A stretch of DNA of 64,000 bases, taken from the NCBI GenBank assembly GCA_018970725.1, contig JAGWVU010000013.1:1-64000 (forward strand), given 5' to 3'. The notes under the pieces were generated by a model. It was given only the letters and a program-made list of their open reading frames with translations, was not told where the DNA came from and did no database searches. The translations under genes were made by a program, and so were the position numbers. The stretch is from Verrucomicrobiota bacterium. GTDB lineage: Bacteria; Verrucomicrobiota; Verrucomicrobiia; Verrucomicrobiales; DEV007. Positions 48,294 through 55,980 of this stretch are shown piece by piece; position 1 is the first letter of the stretch, and every line of letters starts with the position of its first letter.

Positions 48294-49550
48294 ATGATGC
48301 AGAACGATTGCGATGTAATCCTTATCGGAGCCGGTCCGGCCGGTTCCAGTGCCGCGGCGGTGCTGGCGGAGTATGGTCACCGGGTGGTGGTCTTGGAGCG
48401 TGAGAAGTTCCCGCGTTATCATATCGGGGAATCGCTCATTCCCTTCACCTTCCATCCGTTGCAGAGGATCGGAATGATCGACAAGATGAAGCGCTCGCAT
48501 TTCACCCGGAAATACAGTGTCTCCTTTGTCCAACCGGATGGGAAGCGTTCCCAACCGTTTTACTTCTTCACCCGTTACGATCGGGAAACCGTCGCGCAGA
48601 CATGGCAGGTTTTGCGCTCCGAGTTTGATCAGATGATGCTCGACAACGCCCGCGAGAAAGGGGCGGAGGTGCGGGAGGAGACCACCGTGAAGCGTCTCCT
48701 CATGGACGGGGAGCGGGTCGTCGGCGTGGAATGCACCGGCAAGGACGGGGTCAGTTATGAACTTCGGGCCCCGATCACCTTGGATTGCACCGGAAAGGAA
48801 GCCATGGCCTCCAATCGGCGCGGCTGGCGGGTCGGTGATCCCTATCTCAACAAGGTGGCCGTTTGGACGTATTACAAGGGTTCCAAACGGGAGCCTGACA
48901 TCGATGAAGGCGCAACCACCGTGGCTTTCGTTCCCGACAAGGGATGGTTCTGGCACATCCCTCAACATAATGACATGGTCAGTGTCGGTGTGGTTGCGGA
49001 AGGAAAGTATCTCAGCCGCGACGGCGTCCGGGACCCCAAGGCCATGTTCGAACGTGAGGTTGAAGAAAACCAGTGGATCAAGGAGCATCTTGCCGGCGGA
49101 GAGTGCACCGGAGAATTCTGGATCACCAGTGAGTATAGCCGGCATTCCCGGTATGTGGCGGCTCCGGGTCTTTTGTTGGTGGGGGACGCCTTTGCCTTTC
49201 TCGATCCCGTGTTCAGCAGCGGCGTGATGCTGGCGCTGAAGAGCGGCGTGTTGGCCGGCGAGGAAGTTCACAAGGGCTTGGCTGCAGGCGACTTGTCGCC
49301 CGGGCGCTTTGCCCATTACAGCTCGCAGGTTCGTGAGGGGGTGGAGAACATGAGGAAACTGGTTTACGCCTTCTACAACCCCGATTTCTCGTTCAAAGAC
49401 GTCATCATGCGCTACCCCGAGGCCGGGTCCGAAATCACCGACTGCTTGTCAGGCGATCTCAACCGGGATTACACCGGGCTATGGAGCAAAATCCGGGAGT
49501 TCGTGCCCCTTCCGGATGACTTGCCTTACGGCGTTCCGCTGGTGGCGTGA
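48294..49550 (+). CDS. FAD-dependent oxidoreductase, flavin-dependent halogenase-like
   Basis: A 418-residue flavoprotein. The Rossmann motif GAGPAGSSAAAVLAEYG and VVVLEREKFPRYHIGESLIP at the N-terminus are those of flavin-dependent halogenases and related monooxygenases. GWFWHIP near residue 219 fits the WxWxIP motif used to mark halogenases. FLDPVFSSGVMLAL near 303 fits FxDPxxSSG. The enzyme would chlorinate or brominate an aromatic or phenolic substrate, or act as a hydroxylase or reductase. The coupled antiporter upstream may be linked by transcript only. Start ATG 48294 is preferred; TTG 48279 is also possible. Confidence 0.82.
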   Translation: MMQNDCDVILIGAGPAGSSAAAVLAEYGHRVVVLEREKFPRYHIGESLIPFTFHPLQRIGMIDKMKRSHFTRKYSVSFVQPDGKRSQPFYFFTRYDRETVAQTWQVLRSEFDQMMLDNAREKGAEVREETTVKRLLMDGERVVGVECTGKDGVSYELRAPITLDCTGKEAMASNRRGWRVGDPYLNKVAVWTYYKGSKREPDIDEGATTVAFVPDKGWFWHIPQHNDMVSVGVVAEGKYLSRDGVRDPKAMFEREVEENQWIKEHLAGGECTGEFWITSEYSRHSRYVAAPGLLLVGDAFAFLDPVFSSGVMLALKSGVLAGEEVHKGLAAGDLSPGRFAHYSSQVREGVENMRKLVYAFYNPDFSFKDVIMRYPEAGSEITDCLSGDLNRDYTGLWSKIREFVPLPDDLPYGVPLVA

Positions 49551-49586
49551 GGATCTGCCCATCGCTGCGCCGGCCGGTTCCAAGGA

Positions 49587-50474
49587 TCACCGCATCCTCC
49601 TCCGCTCCCGGGTGCGGAAAAAGGTCACTAGGTCCCGGACGTGGTCCCGGTCACGGCTGGTGAGGATTTCCAGCTGATCGATGTCCATGGAGCGGAACAG
49701 ATCGCGCAACGCCTTGCGGTGGGCATCGCCAAGGCCTTGGTAGCGGGCGCGGAAGCCCGGGGAACTGGTGTCGACCTGAACCCACTCGCCGGTTTCCGCG
49801 TCCTCCAGTTCCACGAGGCCGACATCGGGCATCCGGACCTCAAGGGGGTCGGTGATGGAGATGGCCACCACATCGTGTTTGGCCCCGATAGCGCGAAGCG
49901 CCTTGTCGAAGCCGTTTTCGAGGAAGTCGGAAACGAGGAAGACGACGGAGCGCTTGGTGGTGACGCGTCCGAGGAATTCGATGGCTTGGCGGATATCGGT
50001 CCTGGCCTGGCTTGGCTTGAACTCGAGCAGATCCCGGATCAGGCGGAGGACATGGGACGTGCCCTTGGCCGGGGGGACGAAGAGTTCGATTTTTCCGGTG
50101 AAGATGACGAGGCCGGCCTTGTCATTGTTCTTGATGGCGGAGAAGGCGAGCAGGGCGCAGATCTCGGCGGCGACCTCGTTTTTGAGTTTGCGCGTGCTCC
50201 CGAAATCTCCGGACGCGGAGAGATCGACGAGGAAGATGACACTCAGTTCCCTCTCCTCGCGGTAGCGCTTGATGAACGGCTCACCGGTGCGCGCGGTGAC
50301 GTTCCAGTCGATGGCGCGGACATCGTCTCCGGGTTGATAGGGCCGGACTTCCTCGAACTCCATGCCCTGCCCCTTGAAGAGACTGTGATATTCACCGGCC
50401 AGAACGTCGTTGACGGTCTTGCTGGAGTGAATCTGGATATACCGGATCTTCCTGGCCAGTTCCTCGGGGATCAT
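49587..50474 (-). CDS. DUF58 domain protein (VWA-like)
   Basis: A 295-residue cytoplasmic protein. It has the DUF58 signature EVRPYQPGDDVRAIDWNVTARTG near residue 40-62 and IFLVDLSASGDFGS near 80, like the metal-binding DxSxS of von Willebrand A domains. FSAIKNNDKAGLVIFTGKIELFVPPAKG lies near 115-140. DUF58 proteins partner with MoxR ATPases, probably in assembly or metal insertion of other proteins. The MoxR gene is directly upstream on the same strand (9 bp), so the pair forms an operon. Confidence 0.93.
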   Translation of the reverse strand: MIPEELARKIRYIQIHSSKTVNDVLAGEYHSLFKGQGMEFEEVRPYQPGDDVRAIDWNVTARTGEPFIKRYREERELSVIFLVDLSASGDFGSTRKLKNEVAAEICALLAFSAIKNNDKAGLVIFTGKIELFVPPAKGTSHVLRLIRDLLEFKPSQARTDIRQAIEFLGRVTTKRSVVFLVSDFLENGFDKALRAIGAKHDVVAISITDPLEVRMPDVGLVELEDAETGEWVQVDTSSPGFRARYQGLGDAHRKALRDLFRSMDIDQLEILTSRDRDHVRDLVTFFRTRERRRMR

Positions 50475-50483
50475 AAGATCGGA

Positions 50484-51473
50484 TCAAGGCACGTCGACCT
50501 TGGCGAGAATTTGGGCGATGATATCCTCGGAAGTCTTTTCCTCGGCCTCGGCCTCGTAGGTCAAGATCACGCGGTGGCGCAGGACGTCCGGGGCAATGGT
50601 TTTGACATCCTGCGGAGTGACATAACCACGACCCTCAAGCAGCGCATTGGCCTTGGCGGCCATCGTCAGGAAGATCGTGGCGCGGGGGGAAGCCCCGTAG
50701 CGGATGAGCTGCTTCACCGGCAGTTTGTAGGCCTCCGGATCCCGGGTCGCTTCGATCAGGTCGACGATGTAATCCTCGATCTTCTCGTCCATGTAGATCT
50801 CGTCGGCCAACTGCCGGAGTCGGAGGATGTCGGCGGGCTGGATGATGGCCTTGACCTCCGTATTGGGCCGGGAACGGGCCATCCGTTTGAGAATCTCCTT
50901 CTCTTGGGCCTTGGTCGGGTAGGCGACCTTGAGCTTCATCATGAAGCGGTCGACTTGTGCCTCCGGCAGCGGGTAGGTGCCCTCCTGCTCCACCGGATTT
51001 TGCGTCGCTAGGACCAGGAATGGGTCGTCGAGGCGGAAGGTCTCGTCGCCGATCGTGACCTGCCGCTCTTGCATCGCCTCGAGGAGGGCGCTCTGGACTT
51101 TGGCAGGGGCGCGGTTGATTTCGTCGGCAAGGACGATGTTCGCGAAGACGGGCCCCTTGCGAATCGAGAACTCGCCGGATTTCGGGTTGTAAATGAGCGT
51201 GCCCAGGACGTCAGCCGGCAACAGATCAGGCGTGAATTGGATCCGGCTGAAAGTCGCTTGGATCATCTTGGCCAGCGTGGTGACCGAGAGCGTTTTGGCG
51301 AGACCCGGGACGCCTTCAATGAGCACGTGCTGGTTGCACAGCAGGGCCATGATGAGGCGGTCGATCAGTTCGGACTGACCGACGATGACTTTGCGGGCCT
51401 CGGTGCGGATGGCTTCCAGAACGGCGCTCTCCGTAGCCACGCGCTCACCAATTTGTTTGACGTCGACTGCCAT
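50484..51473 (-). CDS. MoxR-family AAA+ ATPase
   Basis: A 329-residue ATPase with Walker A GVPGLAKT near residue 54, LTPDLLPAD-like pore sequence, Walker B VLADEINRAPAKVQSALLEAMQERQVTIGDETFRLDDPFLVLATQNP-type block near 114-162, and an arginine-finger region (GASPRATIFLTMAAKA). MoxR proteins act as chaperones for complex assembly with VWA-domain partners. It begins at ATG 51473. The usual third partners (TPR, BatA/B-like) are not visible here. Confidence 0.95.
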   Translation of the reverse strand: MAVDVKQIGERVATESAVLEAIRTEARKVIVGQSELIDRLIMALLCNQHVLIEGVPGLAKTLSVTTLAKMIQATFSRIQFTPDLLPADVLGTLIYNPKSGEFSIRKGPVFANIVLADEINRAPAKVQSALLEAMQERQVTIGDETFRLDDPFLVLATQNPVEQEGTYPLPEAQVDRFMMKLKVAYPTKAQEKEILKRMARSRPNTEVKAIIQPADILRLRQLADEIYMDEKIEDYIVDLIEATRDPEAYKLPVKQLIRYGASPRATIFLTMAAKANALLEGRGYVTPQDVKTIAPDVLRHRVILTYEAEAEEKTSEDIIAQILAKVDVP

Positions 51474-51612
51474 GGGACTGGGGTAGGTTGGAAGGGGACC
51501 TCTCCCTTACGGAAAATCACGGGCCTTGCAAGTGGATGTAAGGGGAGCATACGCGAAAACCCGGGGCACAGCGCGTTCACCCGCAAACGCTCGGAGCAGC
51601 GTGACAGGGGCG

Positions 51613-51643
51613 GAGAAAAGCACAGTCATCCCGCTTGACTGGT
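51613..51643 (+). repeat. Short intergenic motif, copy 2
   Basis: An A-rich start (GAGAAAAGCACAG) leads into TCATCCCGCTTGACTGGT. It is related to the motif at 13854-13886 and 53324-53356 and stands just before a decayed gene fragment. Confidence 0.4.
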
Positions 51644-51662
51644 CATTTTCAGTGACAAGCCG

Positions 51663-51944
51663 GTGCGTGAACTCACCGCGGACTTCACCACCCGTGCGTT
51701 TCACGGCACGACGCCGGATGCGGCGTTCGTCGATGGACTGGTGCAGGTCTATGAGAAGCGTCGCGCGCGAGGTGATTCCCACAAGCAGGCACTGAAGGAG
51801 TCGTTGAGCATCGTGCTCGCGGCACCGGGGTTTCTGTATTTCGCCGAGCCCGCGCAGCCGGGCATGGCGGATCTGCATGCGGAGAAGACGCTGGCCGAGC
51901 AGGTGGATCGCATGCTCGCGAGTCCAAAGTCACGCGCCTGCTGA
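51663..51944 (+). pseudogene. Fragment of a planctomycete-type DUF1595/DUF1592 protein
   Basis: A 93-residue frame resembling the middle of large secreted cytochrome/DUF1592 proteins of Planctomycetes and Verrucomicrobia. RELTADFTTRAF, ALKESLSIVLAAPGFLYFAEPA and AEQVDRMLASPKSRA are in the right order, but the block between them that should contain SYFLWG is missing. No N-terminus, cytochrome motif or C-terminus is present. It is a degraded remnant. Confidence 0.7.
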
Positions 51945-51959
51945 AGAGCGCCGCGAAGG

Positions 51960-52403
51960 TCATGAGGAAACGGTCGAATCAACTTTCCCGAGAGAAAGAC
52001 CGACAAATGGGGAACAGCTCTTCAATGGTTCCTCATGGTGGTTCTCCGTTTCCAGCCAGGAAACAAATTCCTGCATCAATCCCGGACTCGTCTGAGCGGC
52101 CAGGATGCGGCGGCGCCACTCTTGGATCGGCCCGGGATGGACGCGTCCCCAACGCTCCCACCGTTCCAGGTTCTCCAACGCAATCGCCAAATCACCCGGA
52201 CAAGCCCAAAGATGCGCGGCGATCCGGCGCCATCGTGCGGCGTGATTTTGGGGCGAAAATGGGGGTCCATCTTTCAGGGGACCTGATGACCGAACCGGCC
52301 CAATTTTCCACCGGCAGCCGAAAATGCACCCAAAAACACCCCATGGGTTTCGGAGTCTTTTCCCATCCTCTGTCCCTCCCGGATCGGAACACCATTGCAT
52401 CAC
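51960..52403 (-). CDS. Possible short hypothetical protein or fragment
   Basis: An open frame of up to 147 residues. The C-terminal 85 residues look protein-like, with amphipathic helices (RRIAAHLWACPGDLAIALENLERWERWG, then EWRRRILAAQ) and an ordered tail containing EPLKSCSPFVGL. The first 50 residues look random, and no good start codon precedes the helical part, so the 5' end may be decayed. No family is recognised. The flanking 51945-52643 region otherwise shows nothing. Confidence 0.35.
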   Translation of the reverse strand: MMQWCSDPGGTEDGKRLRNPWGVFGCIFGCRWKIGPVRSSGPLKDGPPFSPQNHAARWRRIAAHLWACPGDLAIALENLERWERWGRVHPGPIQEWRRRILAAQTSPGLMQEFVSWLETENHHEEPLKSCSPFVGLSLGKVDSTVSS

Positions 52404-52643
52404 CCACCCCCGGATTACTCAAGCGCAGATCCCTACAAATGAACAAGTTACGCCGCAAATCGGGCCGTTCTTTGACACGAAGCCCCTCGGCGTGAAGGAC
52501 AAAAACATGACAACGGCGGTCCGGCCTCGGCGGGATCGGCGGCCGTGCCGATCTGCCGGGGAAAATGCCGGGGATGCGTGAGATTCACCGTGGCGAGACG
52601 AAGTGCATTGACATCATGATGCGCGCGCTGTATGCGGTGATGC
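52404..52643. other. Intergenic, nothing recognised
   Basis: This stretch between the possible short minus-strand gene and vapB has no convincing frame, hairpin or repeat. Codon patterns in all frames look random. Confidence 0.6.
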
Positions 52644-52886
52644 ATGAGAACGACGATCTCCATCGAAGACTCTCTGCTAGAGCAAGCCCGCGAGTTGTCG
52701 CGCCAGCGCTCGTGTAGTTTGGGGGAGGTGATCGAGGAGGCTTTGCGAGTGAGCTTCGCCGCGAATCGGAAGGCTTCGTTGCCGCGCGAGCCCACACCTC
52801 TCAAAACCTTTCGCGGCAACGGTCTTCAGCCGGGAGTCGATCTCGCTTCCTCTGCCTCTCTGCTGGAATCCATGGAAGGACGATGA
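52644..52886 (+). CDS. Ribbon-helix-helix antitoxin, VapB-like
   Basis: An 80-residue protein starting MRTTISIEDSLLEQARELSRQR, the beginning of a ribbon-helix-helix DNA-binding domain. SLGEVIEEALRVSF follows. The last 30 residues (TFRGNGLQPGVDLASSASLLESMEG) form the disordered toxin-binding tail typical of such antitoxins. It should neutralise the PIN toxin encoded next and repress their shared promoter. It overlaps the toxin gene by 4 bases (ATGA). Confidence 0.9.
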   Translation: MRTTISIEDSLLEQARELSRQRSCSLGEVIEEALRVSFAANRKASLPREPTPLKTFRGNGLQPGVDLASSASLLESMEGR

Positions 52887-53311
52887 TTTTGCTCGACGTG
52901 AACATCCTCGTCTACGCCCACCGCGAAGACGCCGAGCGGCATCCCGACTACAAGGCTTGGCTGGAGTCCGCCTTGGGTCGGGTCCCCGGAGTCGCGGTGT
53001 CCGATTTGGCGTTGAGCGGATTTATCCGATTGGTCACCCATCCCAAAATTTTTCTGGTGCCCACCCCTCTGGCGGATGCGTTGGGATTCGTCGAGGACCT
53101 CCGCTCCCGCGACTTGGTCAAGGTGCTTGCTCCGGGACCGATGCATTGGAAGGTTTTCCTCGACCTCTGTCGCAAGGCCGACGCTCGCGGCAATCTTGTG
53201 CCGGACGCCTACCACGCTGCGCTGGCCGTTGAGACGGGATGCGAATGGGTCACCGCCGACCGCGGCTTTTCCCGTTTCCCCGGCCTGAAGTGGCGCCACC
53301 CACTGGAATGA
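52883..53311 (+). CDS. PIN-domain toxin, VapC-like
   Basis: A 142-residue PIN-domain ribonuclease. The acidic residues of the site are visible: D5 in LLDVNILVYAHR, the glutamate or aspartate near 39-41 (VSDLALSGF), D110-type in NLVPDAYHAALAVE and D126-type in WVTADRGFSRF. VapC toxins cleave RNA, often tRNA. It is translationally coupled to its antitoxin upstream. The pair sits in a region of gene debris, a common place for toxin-antitoxin modules. Confidence 0.93.
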   Translation: MILLDVNILVYAHREDAERHPDYKAWLESALGRVPGVAVSDLALSGFIRLVTHPKIFLVPTPLADALGFVEDLRSRDLVKVLAPGPMHWKVFLDLCRKADARGNLVPDAYHAALAVETGCEWVTADRGFSRFPGLKWRHPLE

Positions 53312-53323
53312 CCGGACTCTCAG

Positions 53324-53356
53324 AAAACAACAACAATCATCCTGCTCGACTGTTGG
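53324..53356 (+). repeat. Short intergenic motif, copy 3
   Basis: An A-rich start (AAAACAACAACAA) leads into TCATCCTGCTCGACTGTTGG. Two substitutions separate it from the core of copy 1. It lies just after vapC. Confidence 0.4.
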
Positions 53357-53422
53357 AAGCAGCACTCCGATTCCGCATGAGCGGGGGGGCGAGGAAAAGT
53401 ATTTTGCCTCAATAGCTGAAAA

Positions 53423-53845
53423 ATGAATACGACATTTCAGATCGTCGCCTCGCTCCTGAACTGGATCGCGGAGGTCACCGGGTTGACCTATAACGAGGTG
53501 AACATCATTGCCTATTACATCATTTTGCCGTTCGCCTACGTGATTCTTGCCGACCGAATATTCCAGAAGCACACGTTGAAGATCCTTTACGTAGTCGGCG
53601 TCTCGGTTTGCCTGTTTCTTATCACCGACTTTACGGAGTTCTCGGACTGGCTGTTTCAGAAGTCGGTTGACTTTCTCCTCTCATTCCAGTTTCTGGGGTG
53701 GAACTACGTTGTCTCTTCTGTTTTGATTTGCGTGGTCTTTCCAGCGATCGTTTTTATCGTGATGTTTCACTTCGCGTTTCCCAAGTTCTTTCCGGCGATT
53801 GGCCGCCGTCTTTCACGGGGGGGCTCCATCCCTAATGCAGATTAG
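53423..53845 (+). CDS. Hypothetical small membrane protein
   Basis: A 140-residue protein with three hydrophobic segments: IIAYYIILPFAYVILA near 29-44, LYVVGVSVCLFLITDF near 53-68, and VVSSVLICVVFPAIVFIVMF near 98-117. An N-terminal amphipathic stretch (VASLLNWIAEVTGLTYNEVN) precedes these, and the tail is basic. Base composition is clearly more AT-rich than in the neighbours, hinting at transfer. No family is recognised. It starts at ATG 53423. Confidence 0.75.
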   Translation: MNTTFQIVASLLNWIAEVTGLTYNEVNIIAYYIILPFAYVILADRIFQKHTLKILYVVGVSVCLFLITDFTEFSDWLFQKSVDFLLSFQFLGWNYVVSSVLICVVFPAIVFIVMFHFAFPKFFPAIGRRLSRGGSIPNAD

Positions 53846-54197
53846 CTAACAAGACGGCACATTCAGCAGCGGGGAGCGTCCTTGTTTGAATTCAGGCTTC
53901 CATTTCCGCCGCAGATAACCTCGCCCGCATTTCTCAAGCTCCGGCTGCTGCGGCTTGTCCGGATTCTCCCCGCTGCGTTCCGCGCGGTTTCCAGAATTCA
54001 CGGTGTGTCTGCACGCCGCTCATTCTGGAATCCTTCACGCGCCTTGCGGGAAAAACACCTCCCGCAACAGGGCCGGGAGCTTCCGGTCACTCGGACCGAC
54101 CCATGCAAGAAGTCACCTGAGCGGCGGCACAAGAACTCCAAAGGAGGGAGTCAATCCCCGGCTTGAGGGAAGGCGGCGGGTGGGTTAACCTTGGGGC
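53846..54197. other. 352-bp intergenic region, nothing recognised
   Basis: No convincing gene, repeat or hairpin is seen. The frames that stay open here have low-complexity Arg/Ser/Pro content typical of non-coding GC-rich DNA. It probably contains the promoter of the following helicase operon, but no clear box is visible. Confidence 0.6.
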
Positions 54198-55976
54198 GTG
54201 TCCGCGTTTGCGTTGGAGGCATCGTCCGTGGTGGATGAGTTGCGAAGGTTCGTGCACGCCGAGTTCACGTGCCAGCGGGAGGCGTTTGCCCGGCGGATGA
54301 CGCGGTCCCCGGCAGAGCGGGTGAAGCGGGGGACCTGTCTGGACGGATTGACGTTCGAAGGGATGGAGAACGGCCGGGCCGTGTTCCGGCACGGCGGGAA
54401 TGATTCGCGGTTGCGGGAGAGCGACTTGGTCTTGCTGCGCCGCCGGGCGGATGGCGATGCCGTGGAGGGGCGCGAGGCGGTGATTTATCGGGAGGAGGGC
54501 GACAGGATTTGGCTGGCGCGGGAGAACGGCTTCCGGCCGGAACCGGATGGAGGCGGTCCGTGGATGATCGATGAAGCGTTCCTCGATTTGGAATCATTCT
54601 ACCTGGATGGGTTGGATCGGTTGCCCCGGACGGAGATCGGGCGGGAACGGATTCTTCCCCTGCTGACGGGAAGGGCGGAGCCGGGGTTGCACGAGGAAGC
54701 GTATGGCCGGGCCTACAGGGATTTGGAGCCTTCGGCGAGGCCGTGGGAGGATATGCAGCGGGAGGCGATCGCGGGCAGTGTGTCCGCGGACCATGTGTAT
54801 TTGGTGCAAGGGCCTCCGGGGACCGGAAAGACGCGGGTTCTGGCGGAGGTGGTGAAACGGTTGGTGGGGGAGGGGAGACGGGTTTTGGTGACATCGTTCA
54901 CGCATCGGGCGATCGATCATGCCCTCGGCATGGTGGCGAGGGAAGTAGCGGACCGCGAGGCCGTGGGCCGGTTTGGTGCGGCGGTGCATCGCCGGGATGA
55001 GGCATTCGACCGCTTTGAATTTTTCAGTGAGAGTCCGTTGGGGAAGCGGGAAGGATCTTCCGGGTGGGTGGCCGGGGCGACGCCGTTTGCGTTGCGGCGT
55101 CGGTTGGCGGGGGTGGAATTCGACACGATCGTGTTCGACGAGGCGAGCCAGATGACGACGCCGTTGGCGATTTTGGCGATGTTGACCGGGCGGAGCTATC
55201 TTTTCTTTGGGGATCAGCAGCAGCTGGGGCCGGTGGTGGTGAGCCGTTCGCGGCGGGATTCCGGGGAAGCGGGGATTTTCCAGGCGTTGCAAGCGCGGGA
55301 GATCCCCGGGACGCGGTTGAACGTGACCTACCGGTTGAACGATACACTGGCGAGGTGGCCGGGTGAGTCGTTTTACCATGGGGATCTTTCCTCCGCGTCG
55401 GCGGTGGCCGGGAGTCGGCTGCGGAGGGTGCCGGTGGCCGGGGTTCCGGACTGGCAGCGGGAGGCGCTCGATCCGGAGAAGCCGTTGATTTGGCTGCGCT
55501 TTGCCGGGCGTGAAGGCCGGACGGACAACGATGAGGAGAGCGGGGCGGCGGCGGAGCTGATCCGGTTGTTAGTCTCCCGGGGGATGAGGCCGGAGGAGAT
55601 CGCGGTGGTGACGCCCTACCGGAGGCAAGCCCGCCGGGTGCGGCGTCGGTTGGAGACGCTGGAGCCGGGGCGTTCGTGGGCCGGGTGCATGGTGGACACG
55701 GTGGAGCGGATGCAGGGGCAGGAACGGGAAGTGATCCTGGTGAGTTTTTCGGCGGCACAACCTGGATTTGTGCAGGATCAGGCGGAATTTTTCTTCGACC
55801 CGCGGAGGCTCAATGTCTCCGTCACGCGGGCCCGGACCAAGTTGATCCTGTTGGCGAGCGAAAGCCTGCTGGAATTGGATCCGGAGGACCCGGATTTGGA
55901 AGAGGAGGTGGCCCTGTTTCGCTCGTTGCTCGTGGCGGCGGTGGAGGTGGCTCATCCGGGCACACATTCCTCCTGA
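54198..55976 (+). CDS. SF1B helicase, Upf1/DNA2-like AAA domain protein
   Basis: A 592-residue ATPase with the helicase motifs in order: Walker A VQGPPGTGKTRV near 206-217, TSFTHRAIDHAL near 235, Walker B FDEASQM near 314, FFGDQQQLGPVV near 335, an arginine-containing TYRLNDTLARWPGESFY near 376, VVTPYRRQARRV near 474, and motifs V/VI (ERMQGQEREVILVSFSAA, RRLNVSVTRARTKLIL) near 503-555. The N-terminal 190 residues carry no known domain. It would unwind RNA or DNA 5'-to-3'. It starts at GTG 54198. The next helicase gene starts 4 bp after its stop, a tight operon. Confidence 0.9.
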   Translation: MSAFALEASSVVDELRRFVHAEFTCQREAFARRMTRSPAERVKRGTCLDGLTFEGMENGRAVFRHGGNDSRLRESDLVLLRRRADGDAVEGREAVIYREEGDRIWLARENGFRPEPDGGGPWMIDEAFLDLESFYLDGLDRLPRTEIGRERILPLLTGRAEPGLHEEAYGRAYRDLEPSARPWEDMQREAIAGSVSADHVYLVQGPPGTGKTRVLAEVVKRLVGEGRRVLVTSFTHRAIDHALGMVAREVADREAVGRFGAAVHRRDEAFDRFEFFSESPLGKREGSSGWVAGATPFALRRRLAGVEFDTIVFDEASQMTTPLAILAMLTGRSYLFFGDQQQLGPVVVSRSRRDSGEAGIFQALQAREIPGTRLNVTYRLNDTLARWPGESFYHGDLSSASAVAGSRLRRVPVAGVPDWQREALDPEKPLIWLRFAGREGRTDNDEESGAAAELIRLLVSRGMRPEEIAVVTPYRRQARRVRRRLETLEPGRSWAGCMVDTVERMQGQEREVILVSFSAAQPGFVQDQAEFFFDPRRLNVSVTRARTKLILLASESLLELDPEDPDLEEEVALFRSLLVAAVEVAHPGTHSS

Positions 55977-55980
55977 GCCG

